Source: Catonia carolina (lineage: Eukaryota; Arthropoda; Insecta; Hemiptera; Achilidae). From it: a DNA stretch of 64,000 bases. The notes under the pieces were generated by a model. The model saw only the letters and a program-made list of their open reading frames with translations, made no database searches and was not told the DNA's origin. The stretch spans positions 15,047,774-15,111,773 of the forward strand of contig JAQMRL010000014.1 of assembly GCA_035578175.1 (NCBI GenBank), in the 5' to 3' direction. Below are positions 20,392 through 31,485 of the stretch, piece after piece. Numbering within the stretch: the first letter of the stretch is position 1; each line of letters begins with the position of its first letter. The position numbers were made by a program, and so were the translations under genes.

Positions 20392-20651
20392 TTTTAACTT
20401 TTGAGACCCCATAGGATCACTTCAGCTCAAATTCAGGTTTGTTCCAGGGTTGGGTTTCTTTAAGAAGCACCCCCTCTTGAGACCGCCTTCCCTTCGTTTG
20501 GCCCACACTTTCTTAAGACGCTCCGATCTTTGTCTCCGGTCTTCATCGGTAAACACCCTGTTGTATACTCTCCTGGGTCTTGGCGCAAATGTTATCATGT
20601 TAGCCTTGACCGGTTGGTCGTACTCTGTTGATTTCGTTAGTAGGTCCTGTT
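20392..20651 (-). mobile_element. retroposed insertion inside pogo copy 1
   Basis: A 260-bp segment flanked by an 11-bp duplication TACAGGACTTT (20381-20391 and 20652-20662), which occurs once in pogo copy 2. On the minus strand it holds an open frame ending at a TGA at 20422, a short untranslated stretch and a seven-A tail, as expected for a 5'-truncated reverse-transcribed mRNA. The frame includes KANMITFAPRPRRVYNRVF, TDEDRRQRSERLKKVWAKR and FLKKPNPGTNLNLS; it is very basic and I do not recognise it. It could be a processed pseudogene or the 3' end of an unidentified retrotransposon. Confidence 0.6.
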
Positions 20652-20785
20652 TACAGGACTTTACCTTTAAAACCAAACCCCCATCTTTTCGTTCATATAA
20701 AGTATTATTATCCGCGGTTTTACTAACCGCGGTAACCCTCCGGAACGTAACCACCGTGGATAACGAGGGATTACTGTATTCTGTT

Positions 20786-20801
20786 TACACACATACGCAC
20801 A

Positions 20802-20854
<53 letters not shown>

Positions 20855-20872
20855 GGAGAGAGAGAGAGAGAG
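20786..20872 (+). repeat. compound (AC)n(AG)n microsatellite
   Basis: AC repeats to about 20841 followed by AG repeats to 20872, in the microsatellite slot of the reversed repeat A copy. Confidence 0.9.
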
Positions 20873-21011
20873 CAAACGCTAAAACACTTTTTTTGGGGTT
20901 CAGCGGGTCTTGAAAACTTGTAGATCCGGTGAAAACTCGATTTCGAAAAATCGACATGAAAACAATACTTTCTTTCCTATAATTCATATGAATAGGCAAG
21001 AGAAAGTAAAA

Positions 21012-21547
21012 ATTAGTGGTTCAAGTAAGTAAATTCAATGGCTATTTAAAAAACGTGGGATTGTTTGTAAAGTTCTTAGACTATTTTATTTCGTTTTTTC
21101 CATATTGTCAGAGCGACTGTTTGATCCACTGTTTTTTATTCTTTTAGAGTCGAGTCGTTAGGATTATCCTTTGGTTCTGTTCTCTGTTATTTTTCCAACT
21201 GACGGAACTTTTTCAAAACAGATATTTCATGTCACGAATCCGGAAAGACTTACCTTTAGGTTAAGCCTAAGCTATAACTTTGCAACGTCTCTGGTTCCCG
21301 TCTTTCTTTATGTTAACATTCCCTCTAAACTTTTTACATATTTTTATGGAAATTAAAATGAACTGTTCTTTCTCTTTTGCGGATATTCAAGTGAAAAATA
21401 TTGCATGAATTTCATATTGTTTATTCAAGTGATTCATCTTAAAAGAGAAAGACGGAAGGAACTTTCATGAAACTAATATTTCTGCTTGAACTTCAACCAT
21501 TGTGTGTATTAAGGTAACACGAATTTCTTGTCTTACAACTTGTAAAT
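21012..21547. other. unassigned DNA
   Basis: No repeat family or domain is recognised between two repeat A copies. The short ORF at 21171-21356 has no features. Confidence 0.35.
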
Positions 21548-22453
21548 TTTCACTTTCTCGTGCTTATATGAATATATATAAAGGAAAATATTGTTTTCAT
21601 GTCGATCTTTCGAAATATAGTTTTTACCGGATCTACACGTTTTCAGACCCTGAACCCAAAAAAAAACATGTTTTTATCGATGTATGTCTGTGTGTAAACA
21701 AATATCTCAAGAACGGAACATCTTATCAAGTTCAAACTTGAAACTTCAGTTCGATACTATTACCGGACCCAATACGAACATTTACATCAAAATCGGTGTA
21801 CCGGAAGTTGTAGTTTATTCATGTCATTTTTCACTTTTGTGTGATTATCTCAAAAACAGTTCTTACATTTTTTTTTAAATCGCCTCATTTATTAAATTTT
21901 TTATGCTCTACAAGATAGGGTAGGCGCCATGTCTGCTGAAATTCTTGGGGAGGTTGTTTTCTCGTAAAAATTTTTTTTTTTAAGATTCCGGTTTTAATAT
22001 GCGTTTTAGCGCAAAAATATATCATAAAAGTAGTAGAAAATTAAAAATTCTACAACTTTAATTTGTATAACCCTCAGTTTAGCGATAATTAGCGATTTTC
22101 TGTTTTTCTCACGAAAACTTATTAAAAATCGATTTTTTAAAAGATTTCAGCCTCAGTATGCATTTTACGGCAAAGTGTATAGAATCAAATTTATAGGAAA
22201 TTAAAAGATCTAAAACTTTTTTTTAGAGCATTTTGTTCTACAGAACCTAGATTAGCGTGAAAGTTATTTTCCGTATTTTTAAGCCAAACTAAGGTTGATT
22301 TTAATTTTGTGTCTTTCACTCATGATTAAAATGAGGTTATGTTTATTGAGGTTAGTTTTTTGTTTGTTTCTAATGTTTTATTACTAGTGTTAGGTTATAT
22401 TGTTCAATATTTGCATTGGCAAGAGAAAGTTGTGTGAGTGTTTCACGCTAGAT
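21548..22453 (+). mobile_element. repeat A copy, short microsatellite
   Basis: All blocks from CACTTTCTCGTGC to GTGTTTCACGCTAGATA are present in order. The microsatellite is shrunk to about TGTCTGTGTG. The length is about 905 bp. Confidence 0.8.
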
Positions 22454-23050
22454 ATTGTGGAATAAATTGTTTATCTACTTATGAAAAATTCAAATAAATG
22501 TAAAAAAAACTTGTTTTTGTTAGACCCCTCAGGAGAAAAATTACCGAATTCCATCTCTCCAGGCGATCGACAAGGTAAAGAATTAGAGATGAGCGTGCGA
22601 GTGAGGACACATTCATTTATTAGAGAACAGGTAAATGGGTCTTGCAATAGAGTGATGGGTTTTCGGGTGAAGTGAGAGCGTTGATGTCAGATAGAGGAAT
22701 GAGTAAAGACTGGAGGGGTACAAACTACTTGTATTGATTTATTCTGTTGGCTACACTGTTGCCCCCACTCCTTCATTCATCAGTCTACATATATTTCTCC
22801 GTCAACCCCCCCTCAACTTACTCCGACGACCCATCCATCGGTCCGTCACATCTCTCTATAAGCAAAATTTATGTATTATTCTCTCATGCCAGTTTTGTTC
22901 AAATTCTCTTTAAACTAGAACGATCCTTGTGTTCTTAAAAATATAACTCTATCAATAAAACAAAATGAAAACACATTGTTATAGGAAAAAGAATTTAATA
23001 TTAAAATTTCTTTTGAGCTGTACTATTCATCATCCCCTTCAACCCAAAAC
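22454..23050. other. unassigned DNA
   Basis: No recognised motif. It includes a C-rich stretch at 22800-22850. ORFs of 63-64 codons have no domain. Confidence 0.35.
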
Positions 23051-23075
23051 TATTTTTACTTTGTCTTGCCTATAT

Positions 23076-24306
23076 GAATGTGTTGTTGTTTAGGTCATCA
23101 GCCGAAAGGGTGGTTTGAACCTCTAGAGGTTTTACTAAGTAAAACAAGGATTGAGATGGTTTACCAATGTTCCTCACTGAGTGGAAAAGTAGGCTTATCA
23201 GCATGCCGAGCCCTTTGAAAAGCACATACAGTAATCCCTCGTTATCCGCGGTGGTTAGGTTCCGGAGGGTTACCACGGTTAGTAAAACCGCGGATAATAT
23301 ACTTCATATGAACGAAAAGATGGGGGTTACGTTCTAAAGGTAAAGTCCTGTATAGTCGTTTTAAGTGTTTAATAGTTTTAGGAACATTTTACCATTATTA
23401 TTATCTATGAATATTTAATAAATACAGTAATCTATGCATAAAAAATTTAAGTTGCTTTAAAATAGTTAGTTATGGCTCTTTGCTTCTTCTTATTTTCAAA
23501 CTCCTTGTGGACTTCTTCGTCTGTTATCATCAGCTCCTAAATCCTCTTTTGAATTGAAGGGCCCTTTCCATGACTGGATCCGTCTCCAACACGTGGTCAG
23601 GCAATGTATTGCCATGCTGAGTATCTCGTTTATGGTTTCTGAAGAAACGCTTGGCTTCGTTTCAGGATCGTCGAATACACAAAGAACTGTACATACGTAC
23701 GAAAAAGTTAGACTGACACATGGTGGAAAACGTATGGAGAAATTACAGTATGGTGCCTGGGCGTACGTATGGCGGTGAGGGTGGGGCGTTAGTGGCGGGG
23801 CCGGGTACCCGGTGACGCGCTCACTACGTACAGTTCGCGGAAATCTAGCTTGGCTCATGGCGGCCGTCGCGATACTAGTGTGTGACTCAACATGATACGG
23901 ATGCCAAAACATTTATTCAAACACATGTTTTTACAATTGTATGACTTCCCCACCAAGTACGGTGTACACAAGGTGAGAAAACGTACGTATTTTAAGGTTT
24001 TAGGCCCATGGACAAAGTCCGCGGATAACTGAAACCCGTGGATACCAAGGGATAACTGTATTTTCCACTCTGCAAATGACACCTTCACTTCAGTCACCAC
24101 AGGGTCTGGCTGTATAATGAAATTTATTACTTTCAGAGGAGATAACTCTGATTAGTGTATTTTACACCTCTACCTCTTCTGTTCTTAAATGATTCTGTCA
24201 TTTAATTGGCTGAACTTGTGTTAAGAAACAGAACTATTTATTTTAGACTTGCAACGAACAGATTGAATGTAAATAATTTGACACACCACCTGTCTGTTAA
24301 GAGCAG
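23076..24306 (-). mobile_element. SINE-B copy split by pogo copy 2
   Basis: Left piece 23076-23228 (GTTGTTGTTTAGGTCATC to AAAAGCACATA) and right piece 24059-24306 (TATTTTCCACTCTGC to CACCTGTCTGTTA) form one SINE-B. The target duplication is ATATGAATG in the host repeat A. Confidence 0.85.
23229..24058 (-). mobile_element. pogo/Tigger-type deletion derivative, copy 2
   Basis: CAGTAATCCCTCGTTATCC at the left end and GGATACCAAGGGATAACTG at the right, with TA on both sides. It is opposite in orientation to copy 1 and 830 bp long. On the minus strand it retains the same GC-rich 5' region and the C-terminal frame EEVHKEFENKKKQRAITNYF ending at TAA near 23451. The first copy's 260-bp insertion is absent, so this copy shows the empty site. 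Confidence 0.88.
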
Positions 24307-24440
24307 AATATGAATGTATAGGAAAGAAAGTATTGTTTTCATGACAATTTTTCGAAATAGAGTTTTCACCGGATCTACACGTTTTCAGGGTTCCTGAACC
24401 CAAAAAAAACCATGTTTTTAGCGATTGGTTTGTATAGATC

Positions 24441-24715
24441 TAGTTATATTGTTTTTTATTCAACCTATAAGAACGTCTATCTAAAAATGGCGGGTCTATC
24501 ACGACAATATTTATTATTAAAGGTAATTGTTCAGACCTTGGACAAGATCTTACAGTAACGTTTAAGTAATTTTTTTTAATTACCAATCCATAATTAATTT
24601 GAACGGAAAGAATATTATAATGTATAAAATAAAAATTGGCGGAACATTCTTTAAGTATAGTCAGTTTAAAATAAAGTGTATAAAATCACTCCCGGTATGC
24701 ACGTAACAATAATTT
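24441..24715. other. unassigned AT-rich DNA
   Basis: No recognised motif. Confidence 0.3.
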
Positions 24716-24716
24716 T

Positions 24717-25175
24717 GACTTTTTCTTGACCTGTATGCGATATATAGGAAAGGAAATTAAGTATTGTTTCTTGTCGATTTTTTTTTAATTAAGCAGTGCG
24801 CTATCCTTTCCTTTAGAGCTTAAAAAATGAAGTAAATGAGGCGATTTTTAAAAATAATTATAGGAGTTGTTGTTGATAATCGCAAGAAACTTGAAAAACT
24901 CCACGAATAAACTACTACTTCCGGTTAATCAATTTTGATAAAAATGTTCGTGTCGGGTCCTATAGTAGTACCTTACTTTAATTCCAAGTTTCAACTTCGT
25001 ACTACTTTCCTTTCTTGAGATATTTCGTTCACACACAAACACATCCCAATCGTTAAAAACATGTTTTTGGGGGTTCAGAGGGTCTGAAAACGTGTATATT
25101 CGGCAAAACCTCAATTTCGAATCATCAAAATGAAGACAATATTTTCCTTCCTCATTTATTCATATAGGGCAATGA
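24717..25175 (-). mobile_element. repeat A fragments
   Basis: A short forward 5'-end piece (24717-24785) is followed by a reversed 5' half (about 24825-25175) with ACTACTACTTCCGGTTAATC, GAGATATTTCGTTCACAC and the terminal CATATAGGGCAATGAAAAGG. The microsatellite is reduced to a few CA. Confidence 0.6.
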
Positions 25176-25325
25176 AAAGGTAATAATTTTATAGAAAATT
25201 TATTAGACTAAGATAATGCAGAATTTTCCGCTACCAAAAACATTTCTGATTTGACAATACTTTCACGGTATTTCGTTAAAAATAACTACCATTTTTTTTT
25301 TATTCACCCTTATTTAAAAGTTGTT

Positions 25326-26605
25326 ATTGTTGTTTAGGTCATCAGCCGAAAAACTGGTTGAACCTCTAGAAGCTTTACTAAGTAAAATATGGAGTGAGGT
25401 GATTTACCAATACCTTCCTCACTGAGTAATAAAAATCTGGTGTTAAACACACCCACACACACAACTTTCTCTTTCAAATGCAAATAATTAACAATATAAC
25501 CTAACATTAGAAATAAACAAAAAACTAACTTCAATAAACCTAACCTAATTTTAATCATGAGTGAAAGACGCAAAATTAAAATCAATCTCAGTTTGACTTT
25601 ATAATACGGAAAATCACTCTTTTACGCTAAACTTGGCTCTGTAGAAAAAAATGCTCGAAATAAAAGTTGTAGATCTTTTTATTTCCTATAAATTTATTTA
25701 TACACCTTTGTCGTAAAATACATACTAAGGCTGAAATCTTTAAAAAATCGATTTTTTTACTCATTTTCGTGGAAAAAAACAGAAAATCGCTTATTACCGC
25801 TAAGCGTTACCTATACATAAAAATGGTTGAAATAAAAGTTGTAGGATTTTAAATTCTCTACATTTTGTATTATATAGCCTACTACATTTTCGCGCTAAAA
25901 TGCACATTTACGCCGCAATCTTAAAAACATTATTTTTACGAGAAAACAGCCTCCCCAAAAATTTCAGCAGATATGGCGCCTTCCCTATCTTGTAGAGGAT
26001 AAAAAATTTAGTAAATGAAGCGATTGAAAAAAAATCGTAGAAGCCGTTTTTGAGAAAATCGCAAAATGTGAAAACTCACACAAATTATCTTCTACTTCCG
26101 GTTGACCGATTTTGATGAAAGTGTTCGTGTCGAGTCCTCAAGTGGTACCTAACTTCAGTTTCAAGTTCCGACGTTGTTCCGTTCTTGAAGTAAATTGTGG
26201 TTACACACACACACACTGAGACCAATCGCTAAAAATATGTTTTTTTTGGGTTCAGGGGGTTTGAAAACGTGTAGATCCGGTGAAAACTCAATTTCGAAAA
26301 ATCGACATGAAAACAATACCTTCCTTCCTATATATTCATATAGGCAAGAGAAAGTAAAAAGTGCTTATCAGTATGTCAAGCCCTTTAAAAACATCTACTT
26401 TCCACCCTTCAAATGACATCTTCACTTCATCCACCAGAAGGTCTGGCTGTATAATGAAATTCATTACTCTCAGAGGAGATAACTGTAACTAGTGTCTTTT
26501 AAACCTTTACCTCTTCTGGTCTTAAACGCTTTAGTCATATAATTGACTAAGTGATAAGAAACTGAACTACTTTTTAGCCCTGGAACCAGCAGATAATTAT
26601 TATTT
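25326..26605 (-). mobile_element. SINE-B copy split by repeat A
   Basis: Left piece 25326-25427 (TGTTGTTTAGGTCATCAGCC to CCTCACTGAGTA) and right piece 26360-26605 (GTGCTTATCAGTATGTC to GGAACCAGCAGAT). The interruption falls in the A-run of GTGGAAAAGT, giving an independent A-run insertion site for repeat A. Confidence 0.8.
25428..26359 (-). mobile_element. repeat A copy nested in SINE-B
   Basis: AAAAATCTGGTGTTAAACAC through GGCAAGAGAAAGTAAAAA, about 930 bp. Microsatellite (CA)n at about 26200-26215. Confidence 0.85.
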
Positions 26606-27060
26606 TAATAAAACCCTGAAAAAGATAGTATGTGACTTAAATCTTGGTGCCCGCTTAATAGAAGTCCCAATATCACTGGTCGGTCAATAGAGATTTAACT
26701 ACAATAATAACATTATTCAATAATTTTAGATTATAATATGGTAAAACAGAATCAATTTGTGTTATTATCGAATCCGATGGAGATTCATTGGGTCTGAAAT
26801 TCGCTACATGTATCTCGTATTACCATGCGGTTTAGAGGATGAATTTATAAGGGATTTTGGGGGAATCTATGGGATTTGTGGGGGATTTATTGGTAGCTAT
26901 TGTGTTTTATTGACAGGCGTTGATATGGTTATCCTCTCGTCGATGATATTTCTATTCCACTCATTTTCTGGGTCCTACAGACTGACATTGTATACGCCAT
27001 ATAATGACTACTATACATGTCCTTAAACGTAACTACACGGTGTTCAAAAATTATGTACTT
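26606..27060. other. unassigned DNA
   Basis: An open frame at 26757-27026 (89 codons) has no recognised domain and no codon-bias argument. Left unassigned. Confidence 0.35.
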
Positions 27061-27062
27061 TA

Positions 27063-28082
27063 TTTTTACTTCCTTTTACCTATACGAGTATATAGGAAGG
27101 AAAGTATTGTTTTTTATGTTGATTTTTCGAAATCGAGTTTTCACCGGATCTACTCGTTTTTAGACTCCCTGAACCTAAAAAACATGTTTTTAGCAATTGG
27201 GCTGTGTGTGTGTGTGTGTGTGTTGTGTGCGTGTGTGTGTTTGACTGAACGGAATATTTCAAAAACGAAACATCGTACGAACTTGAAACTTGAAACTTAG
27301 ATTAGATACTATTACCGGACCCGACATGAACATTTTCATCAAAATCAGTTAACCAACAGTAGTAGTTTATTCGTGTAATTTTTCAATTTTTTGCGATTTC
27401 TCAAAAACGGCTTCTACGAATTTTTTTTCAATCACCTTAATTACTCAATTTTTTTATGCTCTGTAAGATAGGGTAGGAGCAATGTCCGCTGAAATTCTTG
27501 GAAAGGCTGTTTTCTCGTAAAAGATATATGTTTTTTTGTAAGATTGCGACTTTAATATTAATTTTAGCGCAAAAATGTATATAATAAAAGTTGTAGAGTA
27601 TTTAAAATCCTACAACTTTATTTCTAAACATATTTTCGCTAATTACCACTAAACTAAGCGTTATACAAAGAAATCTTTGAATTAAAAAGTTGTAAATTTT
27701 TAAATTGTCAACAATTTTTATTATAAACAATTTTGCGCTAAAATGCATGCGCTAATAAAGCTGCAATCTTTAAAAAAATAATCTTTTTTACGAGAAAACC
27801 GCCCTTCCCAAGAATTTCAGCAGACATAGCGCCTACTTTATCTTGTAGAGCATAAAAAATGTAGTAATTAAGGCGATTTGAAAAATATCGAAGAGCCGGT
27901 TTTGGAAAAATTGTAAAAAAGTGAAAATTACTTTTTCCGGTTGACCGATTTTGATGAAAATGTTCGTGTCGGGTCCGGTAGCCGATTTTGATGAAAATGT
28001 TCGTGTCGGGTCCGGTAGTGGTGTCTAACTTAAGATTCAAGTTTCAAGTTCGTACAATGTTCCGTTCTTGAGATATTTTGTT

Positions 28083-28113
<31 letters not shown>

Positions 28114-28272
28114 TAATGCGCGCGCGCTCGCAGATCAATCGCTAAAAACATGTTTCTGGGTTCAGGAAGTCTGAAAACGTTTAGATCCGGTGAAAACTCG
28201 ATTTCGAAAAATCGACATGAAAACAATACTTTCCTTCCTATATAATTATTATAGGCAAGAGAAAGTAAAAAT
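27063..28272. mobile_element. two repeat A 5' halves in inverted orientation
   Basis: 27063-27635 is a forward 5' half (hairpin, (GT)n at 27201-27241, GTTGTAGAG block). From about 27640 the sequence is reversed (CGCTAATTACCACTAAAC, AAGCGTTATAC) and runs to the reversed 5' hairpin and AAAGTAAAAA at 28265. The result is an imperfect ~570-bp inverted repeat with the same element end at both termini. The right arm has a 37-bp tandem duplication of the CCGATTTTGATGAAAATG block at 27941-28018. Confidence 0.75.
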
Positions 28273-28274
28273 CT

Positions 28275-28487
28275 AAGGAGCTGTTTTTAAGAGCAGTTTA
28301 ACTTTTTACGATATTCCGTTCTTGAGATAATTTTTTCACACACACACAGCACAATCGTTAAAAACTTAAAGGGTTCAGGGAGTCTGAAAACGTGTATGTA
28401 TCCGAAGTAAACTCGATTTCGAAAAATTGTCATGAAAACAATACTTTCCTTCCCAATGTATTTATTTAAGGCGAAAGAAAGTAAAAA
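28275..28487 (-). mobile_element. repeat A 5' fragment
   Basis: Reversed blocks ATATTCCGTTCTTGAGATAA, CACACACACACAG, and AAGGCGAAAGAAAGTAAAAA. It abuts the next copy directly, head to tail. Confidence 0.7.
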
Positions 28488-29407
28488 AATTGGTGTGAAA
28501 CACTTACACAACTTTCTCTTGCCAATGCAAATAATTAACAATAAAGTGTAACATTAGTAATAAAACATTAGAAATAACCAAAAAAACTAACCTCGATAAA
28601 CATAACCTAATTTTAATCATGAGTGAAAGACGCAAAATGAAAATTAACCTCAGTTTGGCTTTAAAATACGGAAAATCACTCTTTCACGCTAAACTAGGCG
28701 CTGTAGAGAAACATGCTTTAATTAAAAGTTGTAGATCTTTTAATTTCCTATAAATTTAATTATATACACTTTTGTCGTGAAATGCATACTAAGGCCGAAA
28801 TCTTAAAACAATCGATTTTTCACACATTTTGTGAGAAAAAATCAGAAAATCGCTAATTACCGCTAAACTAAGCGTTATACGAAAAAAATGATTGAAAGAA
28901 AAGTTGTAGGGTTTTCAATTTTCTACATTTTTTATTATATAAATTTTTGCGCTAAAATGCATTTGAAAGCCGCAATCTTAAAAAGACAATTTTTGTACGT
29001 GAAAACAGCCTCACCCAGAATTTTAGCAAACATGACGCCTACCCTATCTTGTAGAGAATAAAAAATTTAGTAAATAAGGCGATTTTTAAAAAAATCGTAG
29101 GACCAGTTTTTGAGAAAATCGCAAAAAGTGAAAAATTACACGAATAACTACTAACTCCAGTGACCGATTTTGATGAAAATGTTCATGTCGGGTCCTCTAG
29201 TAATACCTTACTTAATCTTCAAGTTCGTACGATGTTCCGTTCTTGAGATATTCTGTTCACACACACACACACACCAATCGCTAATAACATTTTTTTGGAT
29301 TCAGGGGGTCTGAAAACGTGTAGTTGCGGTGAAAACTCGATTTCGAAAAACCGACATGAAAACAATACTTTCCTTCCTATATTCATATAAGCAAGAGAAA
29401 GTAAAAA
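28488..29407 (-). mobile_element. repeat A copy, full length
   Basis: AAATTGGTGTGAAACACTTA to AAGCAAGAGAAAGTAAAAA, about 915 bp, all blocks in order. (CA)n at 29259-29274. Confidence 0.85.
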
Positions 29408-29776
29408 ATAAAATATTAACCGAAACGTTTCCGAGGGTGTTAAGGTCAGAGACTATGATAAAGATAACTAAATAAAATTACAGTGTCCAGATGTGTACAT
29501 TACAATTATTCAACCTGGAGCTAAATGTGGTACATTACGTCACGATTGTCATTTGTTATTGCATTTTGTTTGTGTGTGTGAATGAAAGTGATTGACAGGT
29601 CATTGAATTTTCAAACATGCGATTGGAGATCCACTGCTTGTCTATTTATAGAATACGGTAAATGTAAATGACCCCACACACTGAGCCTTATTTCATACAT
29701 GTAGCGTACTTGTAACAAGATAAAGTTAATTCAATACTATAAAAATTTAGAGGTAATTTCTCTTGGTATTATTTTG
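29408..29776. other. unassigned DNA
   Basis: No recognised motif. Confidence 0.3.
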
Positions 29777-29892
29777 TTTTTTATTTTTCGGTTTAACGTC
29801 CGACTGTTCTGCAATTACTGCTAATGCAGACGGTGAAGGATGAAATGATTTTTTGTAACGTATGAAAATATGCCGTGCCTGAATGGGATTCA
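29777..29892 (-). mobile_element. SINE-T1 copy, 5' truncated near the B-box
   Basis: GGTTTAACGTCCGACTGTTC through GCCGTGCCTGAATGGGATTC, then unrelated sequence. Only the 3' part from the B-box edge remains. Confidence 0.75.
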
Positions 29893-29903
29893 ATTTCTCT
29901 TGG

Positions 29904-30255
29904 CCTGTTGTTTAGGTCATCAGCCGAAAGGCTGGTTTGAACCTCTGGAGGCTTTACTAAGTAAAACGAGTAGTGAGGTAGTTTACCATTACCTTCCTAA
30001 AAAAAAAGTAGCTTATGCTTATCAGCATGCCAGGCCCTCAGAAAATCATCTACTGTCCATCCTGCAAATAATACCTTCACTTCATTTACCATACAGTCTG
30101 GCTGTATAATGAAATTCATTACTCTCTAAAGACATAACTCTAATTAATGTCTTTTACACCTTTACCTTGTGATAAGAAACAAAACTATTTTTTTTTAATC
30201 CCTGGAACTAGCACATCGAGTGCAAATAATTTAACACTCCACCTGCCTGTTATGA
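29904..30255 (-). mobile_element. SINE-B copy
   Basis: CTGTTGTTTAGGTCATCAGC to CACCTGCCTGTTATGAATT. The foldback mariner lies immediately to its right, at a TA. Confidence 0.8.
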
Positions 30256-30490
30256 ATTATAAATACGAGGTGTGGCTATTAAATAACGAGACTGACGTTG
30301 TAAAAAAATTTTTTTTTAAATTTTATACATAATCACTTATTGTTACCTTCAATATACACTCCTTCTCTATTCCTAAAATGCTCCATGCGAATTTTCCATT
30401 GTTAAGAACAGTGCTGGAAATCATCTTCTGTCAGCTCCTTCAGGACATGTGCCGCTTCTTCTTTTACAGCTTTCACAGACTCAAATCTTT

Positions 30491-30630
30491 TCCCTTTTTA
30501 CTTTCTCTTGCCTATATGAATATATAGGAAGGAAAGTATTGTTTTCATGTCGATTTTTCGAAATCCAGTTTTCACCGGATCTATACGTTTTCAGACCCCC
30601 TGAACCCAAAAAACATGTTTTTAGCGATTG

Positions 30631-30721
<91 letters not shown>

Positions 30722-31480
30722 CAGGATATCTCAAGAACGGAACATTGTACGAACTTGAAACTTAAGTTACATACCACTACCGGACCCGACACGAACATTT
30801 TCATCAAAATCGGTCAACCGGAAGTAGTAGTTTATTCGTATAATTTTTCACTTTTTTGCGATTTTCTCGAAAACTGGTCCTACGATTTTTTTTAAAATCA
30901 CCTGGTTTACTAAATTTTTTATGCTCTACAAGATAGGGTAGGTGCCATGTTTGCTGAAATTCTGCGTGAGGCTGTTTTTACGTAAAAACATTTTCTTTTT
31001 AAGATTGCGGCTTTAATATGCATTTTAGCGCAAAACGTTATATAATAAAAGTTGTAGAGAATGTAAAACTCTACAACTTTTATTTCTAACATTTTTTTGT
31101 ATAACGCTTAGTTTAGCGGTAATTAGCAATTTTCTGATTTTTTTCTCACGAAAACTTGTGAAAAATCGATTTTTTTAAGATTTCGGCCTTAGAATGCATT
31201 TTACGACAAAAGTGTATAAAATAAAATTTATAGGAAATTAAGAGATCTACAACTTTTATTTAAGCATTTTTTTGTACAGTGCCTAGTTTAGCGTGAATGA
31301 GCGATTTTCCGTATTTTTAAGCTAAACTGAGGTCGATTTTAATTTTGCGTTTTTCACTAATGTTTTTTGAGGTTAGTTTTTTGTTCATTTCTAATGTTTT
31401 AATACTAATGTTAGGTTTATTGTTAATTATTTGCATTGGCAAGAGAAAGTTGTGTGAGTGTTTCACACCAGATTTTTTAA
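30491..31480 (+). mobile_element. repeat A copy inside the foldback mariner
   Basis: TTTTTACTTTCTCTTGCC to CACACCAGATTTTTT, about 980 bp. It has the longest microsatellite of the window, about 43 uninterrupted GT units at 30634-30719. Clean ends make it a good reference copy. Confidence 0.88.
30634..30719 (+). repeat. (GT)43 microsatellite of repeat A
   Basis: Uninterrupted GT tract. Its frame readings (Cys-Val or Thr-His runs) are not genes. Confidence 0.95.
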
Positions 31481-31485
31481 CATGT

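Larger units (their letters stand above)
19674..20776 (+). mobile_element. pogo/Tigger-type deletion derivative, copy 1
   Basis: Ends CAGTAATCCCTTGG on the left and CGAGGGATTACTG on the right are inverted repeats with CCGCGG-rich subterminal sequence, flanked by TA duplications at 19672-19673 and 20777-20778. At 1103 bp it keeps a GC-rich 5' region (19860-20000) and the transposase C-terminus, with the DDE core deleted. It also carries a 260-bp insertion at 20392-20651 that is absent from copy 2. Confidence 0.88.
18966..21011 (-). mobile_element. repeat A copy split by a pogo/Tigger element
   Basis: It starts AAATCTTGTGTAAAACACTT near 18966, is interrupted at the TA of TTGAGATATTCTG (19673/20777), and resumes with TTCTGTTTACACAC and the microsatellite, ending GGCAAGAGAAAGTAAAAA near 21008. 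Rejoining the flanks restores the normal repeat A sequence, which dates the pogo element as younger. Confidence 0.85.
23052..24440 (+). mobile_element. repeat A 5' fragment split by SINE-B
   Basis: TTTTTACTTTGTCTTGCC and TATATGAATG lie at 23052-23075. After the SINE-B insertion the copy resumes at about 24308 with ATATGAATGTATAGG and ends near ATTGGTTTGTATAG. The duplicated ATATGAATG brackets the SINE. Confidence 0.75.

Noticed and set aside
26757..27026. 89-codon ORF as a gene
   Set aside because: No recognised domain, no conserved neighbour or promoter, and length within chance expectation.
30449..30895. Open frames with long Cys-Val or Thr-His runs (also near 1097, 2788, 20450, 20667, 27004)
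   Set aside because: They translate (GT)n/(CA)n microsatellites and repeat A sequence. The same frames recur with indels in every copy and have no domain.
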